A stretch of 64,000 nt of DNA. Source: Melampsora larici-populina 98AG31 (lineage: Eukaryota > Basidiomycota > Pucciniomycetes > Pucciniales > Melampsoraceae). The stretch lies in assembly GCF_000204055.1 (NCBI RefSeq), contig NW_006768804.1:238748-302747 (forward strand), read 5' to 3'. The stretch's first letter is position 1, and each line of letters opens with the position of its first letter. The position numbers and the translations under genes are program-made. Below the pieces are notes generated by a model. The model searched no databases, had not been told where the DNA came from, and saw nothing but the letters and a program-made list of their open reading frames with translations. Shown piece after piece: positions 1 to 11,200 of this stretch.

Positions 1-53
1 CTACTCGAGATCATAGCCCACTGCTGCGCGGTTTTGAAAGCCTATTTTCAGCC

Positions 54-470
54 ATGTCAGCTACAAAGACAAAACAGCAAGCTGCAATGACCCTCACAAA
101 TCTCAAGATGATATCACAAGTTCAGCTTTCCAAAACAAACAAGAACCCAACAAAGAAATCCAAATCGGTCAACAATCATACCGACAAAGAAATTGAAGTT
201 ATTGAAGACCCACGAGTAGAACCATCAGAGCTCTTTTCTGGCCCAGATGATCTTGAAGAGTTTGAACAAGGAGTGGCCCGATTGCAAGAGGAACCGATGC
301 TTGTTGACCCCGCTTTAGAGGCTGATTCTTATGATGGTTTTATTAGATCTCTCTTTGATCTGACTTTATTTGAGGTTCAATCTTTTCATCATGTTGAGTC
401 TGCAGGTGAAAGTACACCTGCTGTTGGCGCTCCTGGAGCCTGGAACCCCGATGAAGTCATATTTGACTGA
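54..470 (+). CDS. Hypothetical acidic protein, possibly the 3' part of a gene entering from the left
   Basis: A 138-codon open frame begins with ATG at 54 and ends with TGA. The first 45 residues are Lys/Gln/Asn/Thr-rich. The rest is acidic (Glu/Asp-rich around residues 46-80 and near the C-terminus). I recognise no domain. No signal peptide or membrane segment is visible. The window starts just upstream, so this may be the last exon of a longer gene, and a GC-rich patch that looks like a transposon end follows it. It could equally be a transposon-encoded C-terminus or a chance frame. No function is assigned. Confidence 0.3.
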   Translation: MSATKTKQQAAMTLTNLKMISQVQLSKTNKNPTKKSKSVNNHTDKEIEVIEDPRVEPSELFSGPDDLEEFEQGVARLQEEPMLVDPALEADSYDGFIRSLFDLTLFEVQSFHHVESAGESTPAVGAPGAWNPDEVIFD

Positions 471-564
471 TCTTATTGTTTTTATTACGTGTGCTATGCT
501 GAAATACAATTTTTTGACTGGTTTCTTTTCGTTTTTTGACTGTTTTTTAACTTTTCACACTGTC

Positions 565-660
565 AGAGGATGCGCCTAACGCGCCAGTGGCGCCCAGACG
601 CGCCTATTTTTCCGACAACCGCGCCAGGGCGCGCCTTTTTTTTTAGAGCCGCGCCCCCAT
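565..660. repeat. CGCGCC-rich patch in AT-rich surroundings
   Basis: In less than 100 bp the motif GCGCC or its complement GGCGC occurs about eight times, with an A/T run in the middle. The flanks are AT-rich. Dense short GC motifs of this kind are common as subterminal transposase-binding repeats of DNA transposons. I could not find the partner end inside the window, so the assignment to a transposon end is an inference. Confidence 0.4.
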
Positions 661-758
661 CCTGATGCTAGACTCGAGGTTCCAAAATCAATCGGATATC
701 AGCATTGTACTGGCACTGTATTCTGCCTGTAATCAAACTTATCATCGGCGATGTGATA

Positions 759-2386
759 TTACTTTTGCTAAAAAGCTTGGCCGGATCAAGAAAAAATAAA
801 ACAGAATTAGACCCAGATTTCACCGCAGCAATCACAACGCAGCAGAGAGAAAAAAGTTTGAGGGTGCTGTCAGGGGTGGCGCAATCTCCCTTCCATTCCC
901 TCCTTTTGATTCCCCCGCTGCCGCCAAAAAACAATTCATATTCTCAAAATCCCTGCCAATCACTTTGTTTTCCTCACTAAACTCAATCCCTCGCTGGTTC
1001 TCGCATCCTGGAAACGTGTCCTATCCATGGACAATTGATTGCTGATCTCTGTAAGTGAGAAGGTTCACTTTTTTGCTTCAATTCCTCCATTTGTCTCTTC
1101 AGTGCATTCTATTCAACTTACTGATAAACCACAACATCATTTCTAGGTATCCTTTGAAATTAACACACAAATCTACCATCATTGTGGTTATCAGACATTT
1201 GAAGATAAGCTTTATTGGTTAGAATATATGAATTGTAGTTAGCAAAGATTTTCATTGTATAGGAATCAGAATCGAGGAATTATCGATAAGAGTGATGTGA
1301 AAATTGAAATCGTTTCAATCTTCATACAAGAAAATCGATTGATTTTGATCTTGTTCCAAAGCATCAGCCTCTAGATTATGTACACAAGAGAGCTGAGATT
1401 GTTCACACTCTTTTCCGTAGGAAGATAGGAAGGTCAATTGGTTTTGAGCAAGCAAAATCAATCGATTTTTGGATTTTGAGTGTCTTTAAGAAAATTGAGA
1501 TGGTTTTTGATAGACGAATTGAATGGGTTTGGATGACAAGGCCAATGCTCTCTTGGTTTTTAATACCCTCAAAGAGATCTGAGATGGTTCTCAGCTCGCG
1601 ATCATAGGCTTGCCTCATAGGAGAATCGATCGGCATTGATCGGTTGTGATATTTTTCATAACCAATCGATGATTATGACAATCTTGACAACCTTAAAAAT
1701 CACTCATGTTTTGAATATCTTTCATAAGATATTCAATCTCAGACTTTAGTTATTCAGCAGAGCTCGCACTCGACAGGTTGAAGATATGTAAGATACATCT
1801 CAATTCACTTGCCTTTTTTTTCACGTTAGCACAGTAGTTGTGAGCTCCAAAGCTTCAACAACATCTCTAATTTTCATCTGTTAACAAACGCTCGTTATTG
1901 ACATATGAGGAATACTACAGAGAGAGAGGTTTCACACATCATTCCAACACCTCAAACCCATCGTAAAAGTGTGTGGGAAGGAAGAGCTGGTGAGGTGATG
2001 GTGAGACAAAGCTAGGTGGACCGATCACTGATATCAGACTGTGTTGCGAGGATGGTCATCTGAATCAAAGGATATGAAAAGGTTGTTAGAAAGTGCATCA
2101 ATAGATAATGAATCAGTAGTTATTTATAATGTAGCACATAGAGTGACTTACCAAGAGCTTGACAAGCTCATCTTGCCAGAGTGTGTAACAAAAGAGGTGG
2201 CCAGGTGGTGGTGAACTAGAACCGAGAGGTGGGTGATGGGCCAGTGGAGTGGAAGGGAGATCACACCACCCCTGACAGCACCCTCAAACTTTTTTCTCTC
2301 TGCTGCGCTGTGACTGCTGCGGTGAAATCTGGGTCTAATTCTGTTTTATTTTTTCTTGATCCGGCCAAGCTTTTTAGCAAAAGTAA
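759..2386. mobile_element. Non-autonomous TIR transposon (TA-flanked, about 1.6 kb)
   Basis: Bases 759-894 are repeated in inverted orientation at 2251-2386 with only a few mismatches. Both arms contain the string AAAAAGCTTGGCCGGATC, and both ends read TTACTTTTGC outward-in. A TA dinucleotide sits directly outside each end (757-758 and 2387-2388), as expected for a Tc1/mariner-type target duplication. The roughly 1.35 kb interior has no long convincing coding frame, so it is most likely a deletion derivative or MITE mobilised in trans. The family is inferred only from the TA flanks and long TIRs. Confidence 0.75.
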
Positions 2387-2715
2387 TACATAATTATCAG
2401 CGGAAATACGAAAGTCCGATCTATGTACCCAACGTCTGCCAGTCTGCTGAAGTCTGACAGATCACAGGTTATAAACGTCCTCCCTCGACCACGTACCTCC
2501 ATGCATGCTTTGAGAATTGAACAAATTTGAATATGCATCCAGTACATGATATGTTTCGAATCTCACGGTCAGCGGAAGCAGCGAAACGATGCTCGAATCA
2601 AGTGGGACCTTGGCCATAAAACTGACCCCAGCATCCCTATCCTTCTCGCTATGCTCACAAGTACCATCAATCTTTAATCACTCGTTTTTTAATACCCTCC
2701 TTGGAATCTGCTTAA

Positions 2716-5700
2716 ATGAGGCTTGGTCTCACAATCTCCCGTTTAGCGGCGGCCGTCGTGTGCAACTTCGCCATACGCAGCAGCGCAGAGCCCTCTTTTG
2801 ATTCAAGTGAGTCGCCGAATTTGCTGGATGCTTCGGCTGGACTCGTTTCGTGAGATTGAAGATACGGTCATTCCTGTCTACCAGAATTTTCTGCGAGCGA
2901 CTTGAGCGCGCTTCAACAACTTTTGCAACAATATGCTGACAAGTTAGCTGCCGCCGATTTCCAAGGGGCATGGTCACTATTGGCCCCAAATGCCAAGGTC
3001 ACCTTCACCAACAAACTCTTGGGAGGAACTCCTGAGACGGCAAGCACTCAAGCGGGTATGTTAGCATTCTCTGAACGGCGCTGATGATATGAACAAGCGC
3101 TGATTCTTAAACCTCGAACGTATCACATGGTCAGAATTTGTTGCAATCTATAAAAAAGCTAGCTTTGAGGGAAAACTCACCCAGAGCTTGTCAAAGGGTG
3201 CGTGTCCTAGTATCCTCATATGCAACAAAGTTACTACCTGCTTATGACTGTCTGCACTTCAGCCACCCTCCTCTCCACATCCCCATTCTCGGTTCAGTTG
3301 GATGGAACCGTCAGCACTGATAAGGGGCCTCTTCCCAATACGCCTGCCACTTTTCTAACCAAATGGGTTTTTAACGGTGATCATCCTGGCCCTGGAAAGA
3401 TTGTTTCTGTGGATGATCAGATTGTGAGCCTTGCGAGCAGCACTCCCAGTTCGAATGCGCAAACTTCGTCTCCTTCCAGCTCGCCCAGTACTTCGCAAGT
3501 TCCAAATCAATCGCCCGTCAAGGCCGCCCCAGCTCCAAGTGCCGCGACCTCAGCACAGAGTGGAGGTAAGATTGCACCTGTGCAAAATCCATCACCTGTC
3601 AAGGCTGCTCCGGTTCCGAGTGCTGCAACCTCAGCACCGAGTGGAGGTAGTGGTGAGTTGGCTGCGAGCTCTCTGCTTTCTTTTCTTTGGCATGATATCC
3701 TTCTACAAATGCTATAACGAAACTGATGACGCCATCGCTCTCAAATCCATAACTGACGTGGCTCAAGCTCAAACCTCTGCTTCCACGCAAGCATCAGCGC
3801 CCAGTGTAGATAGCAGTATGTCCATTTAGTTGATATATCCTAGTCTCTCTCTCCAATCACACGTCCTGAAGATATTGTGCATGATCACAGAAATCTCGGC
3901 CGCCGATCAAGCAACCCTCTTGAAAATTTTCGCCGATTTTTCTTCAAATATTGCGTCGGGCAAGTTTGCCGATGCCTGGTCAATGTTCGCTCCCAATGCT
4001 AAGATCACTGCAAAAAATCAACTCCTTGGTGATTCAGACACGATCACTAGTAAAGATGGTAATTAAGCTTTTCAATGTTGCTTCGAATACTTAGCAGTAG
4101 TTGATCAACCTTTTGTCTTGATCAGCGTTTGTCAAGTACTACACCAAAAACTCGTTTGGAGGCCAGCTAAAATTGACATTATCCAGCGGTATGCGTCACC
4201 TCTCACAAAAGCCATCTAGCCACATCTTGGGACTGATATGTCCCCGAACTTGACTCCATCAGTCACTCTGAAGGCCGCCACACCTTTTACAGTTTCAGTC
4301 ACTGGACTGATTACGCTCACCAGTGGACCTTTGCCAAACACCCCTATAGATTTCAGCGCTACCTACGTCTTCTCGGGAGCTCATCCAGTGCCTGGACAAG
4401 TACAGTCATTGGATCAAACAGTCGTAGGAATCTCCAGCGGTAAAAGCGCAGCTCCTTCCGATGCTTCTGTGGGCACGCCTCCGTCATCAGTCCCTGCGAC
4501 CACATCTGCTCCTACGAAGGCTAACCCATCGGCGCCCACCATAGACAGTAGTATGTATTTAGTTCATAGTATAGCTTGCCTCCTCGAGCATAGGTCCTGA
4601 AAATATCGTCCACCATTCCAGAAATAACGGCTGCCGATCAAGCAACCATCTTAAAACTTTTCGCCGATTTTTCCTCAGATATTGCGTCGGGCAAGTTTGC
4701 CGATGCCTGGTCAATATTCGCCCCCAATGCTAAAATCACTGCTAAGAATCAACTCCTTGGAGATTCAGATACGATCACGGATAAAGATGGTACTGTAACT
4801 TTTGAAACTTGTGGGAAAAACCTAGCAATGTTCAATGGACTGTTTAACTTTATCAGGATTTGTCAAGTACTACACCAAAAACTCGTTTGGAGGCCAGCTC
4901 AAACTGGCATTATCGAGCGGTATGCCTTCCCTCCGTTCCATTTTCACAAAATAAAACTGATGATCCCGACTTGACTCGATCAGTCACTCTTCAAGCGGCT
5001 ACACCTTTTACAATTTCCACCACTGGAACTATCACCCTCACCAGCGGACCTTTGCCAAACACTCCTATTGATTTTACCGCCACTTATACTTTCACGGGAG
5101 CCCATCCAGCCTATGGACAGGTACAATCATTGGATCAAAAAGTCATAGGAATCTCTAAAGGTTCTCCTCAGTCTGGAGCAGCGGGTGGCTCTCCCTCACC
5201 GGGGGCTGCCGGCGCAAGCTTTGGAGGATTCTCGATCCCAAATTTTCACGGTGAATAATCTGATCAATGTAACATTTGATCACGATGACTCTAAAACATT
5301 TTTTATCACTTCCATCAGATCTCGCAGGTAGTGATATTGGTGGGATCACTGGTATCTTACTGAAATACGGTGCCGCTATGCAATCTGGAAATTATCCTGC
5401 TGCATACAATGTTTTTGGACCTCGGTGCACAATCGTAGTTCAGAACGATTTGACAGGTGGAGCAGTTGAATATATACGAAGCGCACAAGGTGGGTGTATC
5501 AAGGAAATCATCTTAGTTAATTACGAGAGATCATGAAATAATGTTTTTGATCTTCATCAATAGAATTTGCTGCAAATTTCAGAAAATCTAGCTTTGGTGG
5601 GAAATTAACGCTCAATTTAACAGACGGTCTGTCATCATGTCTTTCAATCTTCTCGATATCTGATTGAAGCTTTATCTGATAACTCAAGAAACCTTTTGAT

Positions 5701-7380
5701 TCTTTCATTACAAATAGTTTACCGACTTAAAGCTCCGACTTTTTCTATCGGTCTAAGAGGTTGGGTTAAGACTAATGCAGGTCCTACCGCTAATCTTGCT
5801 ATAGAGTTTTGGGGTGTAATCACCTTCAGTGGAAAGGAACCTCAAGAAGGACAAATCACATACTTTAGCTTAGAACTTCAAGGACTTGCTGATGGATCTC
5901 AGCTCGCAAGTCATATCCCAGGTATAGTAGCCCCGCAAATTGATCCCAGTAAGTCATTCTCAATTTGGAATCATGTGTAGAATTTTTTGGTCAACTTTAG
6001 ATATTATGGGGTTTTATCAGGGATAAGGCCTGTAGATGCTGTTCGAATCGAAGGTCTACTACTGCAATTTGGTCAACAAGTTCAAGGTGGAGATTTTGGA
6101 GCGGCATATGATATACTTCAACCAGCTGGGGTTTTTGGAGGTGTGACCCAGATGATTTACCAAAACGATATCACGGGAGGAGAGATATTAAATGTGGCTA
6201 ATAAATTCGGTATGTTGATTGTATTCCAAGTTTTAAATCATTTGTGAACCAAACCTTGGATGATTGATCGTGGTCGGCTCCTGTTTAGCCTTCATCACCG
6301 CATTCCAACAATCTACCTATGGGGGTCGTTTGAGCCAAACATTAGCACAGAGTGAGTGAATCAGAATACGTTCAAATGATCGTCGTTGATCTAACAACTG
6401 GACTCTCGTCTTATAAATAACAGTCAGACTAGTCTCTGTATATCCACTCGTATTTATCTTTTATGGGCTGTTATCTACATCTGCCGGACCTACGGCTAAT
6501 GTACCCATTAGATATTCTTGTACGGTGGCGTTCAGAGGGAGACAGGCTATTGCGGGTCAAATTCAATCGTTTTATCTTAACGTTGAAAGCTTCGCTGATG
6601 GTAGATCTCTCTCAAGCCATATTCCTGGCCTCGTGCCCCCATTCATGGATCCCGGTAAGTGACTTTCATTCATCCTCACGATATTTTCATTTCAGATTGA
6701 CCCATCATTTCTCCTCTTATGAATTCGCAGCTATCAGTTTCCATGACGCAGTAAGGATTGAAGGTCTCATCCTCAGTTATGGTCAAAAGATTCTACAACA
6801 AGATTACGCTGGTGCCTATAATGTATTCGGTAGAAATTATATTGCAGAGAACAAAAACGATTTACTCAGTACCCAAGACTCTTCACAGAACGCTTACGGT
6901 GGGTTTATGTATTCCTATCTCATCTTGAAAGCATCCCCACATTTGGCTCAGCTGATGACATGTTTCTTTGTATCAATTTTAGATTATGCTAGAGCGTTTG
7001 ATAAGGATGCCTTTGGTGGTCGAGTGACTTCCACTTTACGATCTAGTATGTACCAATTTTAAATATAGTGTATCAAAGCTCAAATTGAAGAATCATAAGG
7101 TTGACAAAAGAAATCCGAAATCAATTCAGTTAACTTAGTCTCCCAACAACCGTTTACGGTAGTCTTTGATGGTCAACTTCAAACTACTGCAGGACAAGCA
7201 CCAAACGAGAACTTGGATTACCGTTCAACTTTGGTATTCCAAGGAAATAGTCCTCATGGTGGTCAAGTGGTTCGATTTTCAACAGAAGTCATTAGGTTCT
7301 CTGATGGAAGCACTCCACTTGGACATATCGTGAAGAAGGTCCCTTTGGTTGGAGGCTTATTACATGGTCTCATACCCTGA
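2716..7380 (+). CDS. Secreted protein with six tandem NTF2-like (alpha+beta) repeat units
   Basis: The model has 20 exons and encodes 1066 residues: 2716-2806, 2885-3055, 3135-3197, 3263-3652, 3768-3815, 3891-4058, 4126-4188, 4263-4550, 4622-4789, 4857-4919, 4984-5250, 5319-5489, 5564-5626, 5718-5948, 6021-6209, 6289-6351, 6424-6654, 6731-6898, 6983-7045, 7139-7380. Every intron is phase 1 and the frame closes at TGA. Exon 1 starts at an ATG followed by a signal peptide (MRLGLTISRLAAAVVCNFA), which decided the start. Each of six units has exon a (56-62 aa, helical, with a G-F/Y-A-W/Y core and NAK-type turn), exon b (21 aa, with FGG in most units) and exon c (beta-rich; GPLPNTP in units 1-3, HPxPGQVQSLDQ in 2-3). 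The layout and length (about 145-150 aa) resemble NTF2/SnoaL-like folds. That is inferred from pattern, not a profile match. Ser/Pro/Ala-rich linkers join units 1-2 and 2-3. It is probably extracellular; the function is unknown. Confidence 0.82.
3511..3647 (+). repeat. 56-bp direct repeat inside the linker-coding exon
   Basis: Two 56-bp copies (3511-3566 and 3592-3647) encode a repeated linker segment that reads SPVKAAP, then SAATSA, then SGG in both copies. It lies between repeat units 1 and 2 of the secreted protein. The composition (Ser, Pro, Ala, Thr) suggests a flexible, possibly O-glycosylated spacer. Confidence 0.75.
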
Positions 7381-7725
7381 TTGGACGAGCTTGGATGAAA
7401 CCCAAGTGAATGGTAAAGGTAAAATTGATGGGTTACTAACTTAACAGTCTTTGAACCTTTTCTGAGATTCATCATGCTTGTTTTGACGATAAAAAGCCAT
7501 TAATTATCAGCTAGATGTTTCTGTGAAAAGTCTTTTACTCCTTTGAGATATGTGGAATCATTTTTTACAATCATTCAATACATTAGTTTATTATTTCTCT
7601 TCTTTGTCAATTCAAATGTTTCTAAATAACAGTCCTTTTGCAATTTTTTTTGACTTGAGCTACATGTCTGATTTTTCCTGGATGTCTAATTGTGGTGCCG
7701 AGAGGCGGCTGCGGTGAGCATATTA
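7381..7725. other. Non-coding gap after the secreted-protein gene
   Basis: AT-rich sequence between the stop codon at 7380 and the left end of the nested transposon cluster. It presumably contains the 3' UTR and polyadenylation region of the upstream gene. I see no reading frame or repeat worth naming. Confidence 0.5.
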
Positions 7726-8242
7726 CCTTTGCTAGAAAGGTTGACACCTTGGGCCCATTTTTTTTATTTTTTTGACTGTGCCGCAAATATATCCTGACTC
7801 GTTCAAAATCAGGCAACACACTAACCTATCTAAGTCCCTCTCGGACAAACGAGTAGTCGAGAGAGGGACTTGAAACCAAAGCAGCAACAACCATGACAAA
7901 GGTCTGTGTTGCCCTAACCTAACTAAGTCCCTCTCGGGCAAACAAGTAGTCGAGAGAGGGACTTATGGCTTATCCACAAAATTTGGCGTGTGAGCCTGTG
8001 GACCTTTGGCTGGGGTAATTTTCAAATCAAGCCACTGCATTATCTTGTTTACAAAACTCCTCTGGAGCCAAGAAACAATTTGTGCTGTGAATTATCCTAC
8101 ATACACCTGTGCCGGTATCAGCATGCCAAACCAAATGGCTATCAATCTATTCAAGCTCAATGTTTTGGATAAATTCCATCCTCTGTAATTTGCTGCGGAG
8201 GTTTCAGAGAGTCATTTACTCCTGTCTTTGAGAAACTCTCAA

Positions 8243-11200
8243 CAAGCCTGGCTCGCAGCGCTGCAAGCCGCAATTCCTGAAGCGCAGCGATAAATATAAT
8301 TGGCCAAGCCCAGTAGCTTTAGCCGCAGCGGGAAAAAGACCCTCACATGAAAAATAAGCTGAAAGCGTTATTTTTTATCGCAGCGCTTTGCAGCGTTGCA
8401 TGACAAAAAAAAGCGTTTTTTTTGTAAAGGGAGCCACAAATTTAAACATCAATTCCAAATATAGATCAAGAGTAACGACCGTAAAGAAAAGTTAACAAAA
8501 CAAATTAAAGGAGTGTAAAGAAAGTTTTTTTAAAAAAATCAAAAAAAAAACAAGTTTAAGGAGTGTAAAGAAATGAAAACACTACATTAAAAGACAAAAC
8601 AAATAAACAAACTAGAAGTGAGACCTTCTGGTTTTCTTTTGAACCACTTTCTTGCCATACTCAATGACTTTGCCAACATCAGCAAAGTCACTGGTTAACG
8701 GGACTCCTTCCAGTGACCATATCTGACTGCTTACCAACATCTCGATCATACAAGGAACCAGCCCACCTCGTTCTGCTGTGCACACTTTTCCGGCAATAGC
8801 GAAGGATCGTTCAGGGGCTGCTGAAGAAGCCGGTGTTGCAAGGTAGTTCCGAGCCAAAACCGACAAGACTGGGTACTTTGATCCATGAGTCTGAATAAGA
8901 TCAGAGGTCAGTATAGGAGTCTGGAAAACGAAAGGAGAATGTACTCACATTCCACCAGTCCAACGCATGTTGGGGGTTGTGTGCGTCAGGGGAAAGCATC
9001 GGATCGATGCCTTGGATGTAACGGTCGAGCTCACTGAGACCATTTGGTGTCTCGACCTCATCGTAGAGATTTAGAAAGGCGTCTCCAAAAGATTTGGTAG
9101 CCGATCTGATTGGTGAAGAAGTTGGAGGGCTGGCCGGTTGAGTTCGAAGTTCACTTGCATCCCGTTCCTCTGTAAACACGTCTTCTAATAGTCCTACGGC
9201 GCGCTTATGATCGGGAGACCCCTCTCCAAAAGCACGAGAGAAAAATCAAACTCGGAGACTAGGGTGAAAGACACTTGCTAAGACAAGTGTGTCACACTCG
9301 AGAGCTTCCTTGAGATATAGATCAATTTTATTGATCATGATATCTACCATTGGATAAAGCGGGTCGTTGACATGCATTCTGTCCAATCTATCCTGCATGG
9401 ACGACTTGAGATGCATGTACTTGACCAGTACCATACATCCTGTGGGCTTGTCACCCTCCATCTCACGGGTTAGTACCTTGTATGGCTATCAGATAGGGTT
9501 GAGTTGAATGTGGTCAGTATTGAGAAAGACTTAAAGGTATGAAAGTATGAAGTGGAACTACTCACTGTGAGAATGTCCAAAAGATCTCGCAGAGCTTGCC
9601 AATCGGCTACAGAGAATACAACCTCTTCAAAATAGCCTTGCTTCTTGCCGTCCTTCCGTGGACGTCGTTTCTTTGAATGTACCTCAGCTAGATCGTCTTT
9701 CATCACTCGATCAATCAGCTGAAAGAGGAGATCAAGCCAATATATTTGGCATAATTAGCCATCACATAAAACCCGTCAAATCCAAAATAAACAACTCACA
9801 TCTCGTGCGTGCCACATTTGCTCCCACCGCTCCGCCTGGATTCCCCATCGAATACCGTGACCTGATAAAAGGGCCTTGAGTGCCGGTAATTCATCATTCT
9901 TACGTTGGACATTTGCTCTTTCTCGTCTTCGATTGAAGTCCGCACGGTGACCGCTAGACCTTGTGAGCTTTTTATTCACAGTGTCCATCTAGAATGTGAT
10001 GAAGTCGTCATCAGTCATGTGAAGTCAAATGGAATAGATAAATAAAACAAGGGACTTACATCCTTGGTCAAAGACTTCATATAGGTATCGCCGAGAAGAT
10101 AAGCATCCTTACGTCAATGATAAATCTCAGGTTCATCATCTTGTTCACAATCCTCCTCTTCTGGATCGTTGTTAGAACCATCTGAGTTGGAATCACTGCT
10201 ATGATTGCTATCTAAGTCATCCTGATCATCACTATCCAAGTTATCTTCATGTAATTCAGATTGGCTTAATTCAGGTGCGATCTCGTTGACTTCATCTTCG
10301 TCCTTGTCAATAACAGCTAGTACTTCTACTTGCAGGAACCTACCTAAAGTATTGTGGAGGATTTGTCTAGGTTTCATTCCAAGGGCATCAAGGCCGGCCT
10401 TGACAATAAGACCCATCTTATGACAAAAGCATCTAATCGACATTCGTTTTGGATTCCAAGATAGATGATGGCCGGAGATGAGGCCCTCTTCCTGGAGCTG
10501 TCGATGAATTTCACGGCCCATACTTGTCAGGACTTGTCAATAGATAGATAGAAAGATTGGAAAAGGGACTTATCTTCTTGTAAAGGTCATTTTTTTTCAG
10601 AATCGTTACCATAGGTTCAGCAAGTAATTGACCCTGGTGATGCCAAGCAACAAGTTTCATGCTTAAGTGGCGAACCACATATTTCCAGTCACTTGTGATA
10701 TACGAGACTGATGCTCCAATGAACGCGTGGAGGTTTCCCTTCACCGTCCAAACATCTTGGATGAGACAGAATTTACTGTTGAAGCTCTGAGACAATCAAA
10801 AAAGGAAGAACATGTTTTATAAATTTCGAAAGCCGCTGATAACAAAGATTAATATGGTGCAAAACTTACTTTGAGTTCCTGCTCAATAAACAAACCACGA
10901 AGCAAGAGGTAAAGGCGTTTCGCCTCATCAGCAGACCATTTTCGTCCAAATACACGGGCATCCGGCCTCAACCAGTACATTATCGCCTTGAGGATAGGGT
11001 CATCGATTCGAATGAAAGGAATTGCATGTGTGACTTGCCACACTGAAAGACATTGATTCAATGTCTTGTTTGAAAAGACTGGAGGCGAGTTGACAAAAGC
11101 TGAAAGGGAACCTTGATGATTTTCTTTGAGACTTTGAGCTTGTACATCGTCTTTGGTAGGTGGAAGCTTTGCACCAGCCTGGATAGCCTGGCGCCGACGA

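Noticed and set aside
1403..1636. 77-codon minus frame inside the first TIR element
   Set aside because: No motif, no homology seen, and it lies in the interior of a non-autonomous element rich in ATCGAT/AATCGATT words. Most likely a chance frame.
3431..3829. 132-codon Arg/Pro-rich frame overlapping the linker of the secreted protein
   Set aside because: It is the out-of-frame shadow of the repeated linker exon. Phase and splice signals support the other frame, apart from its last 48 nt, which form a real linker exon.
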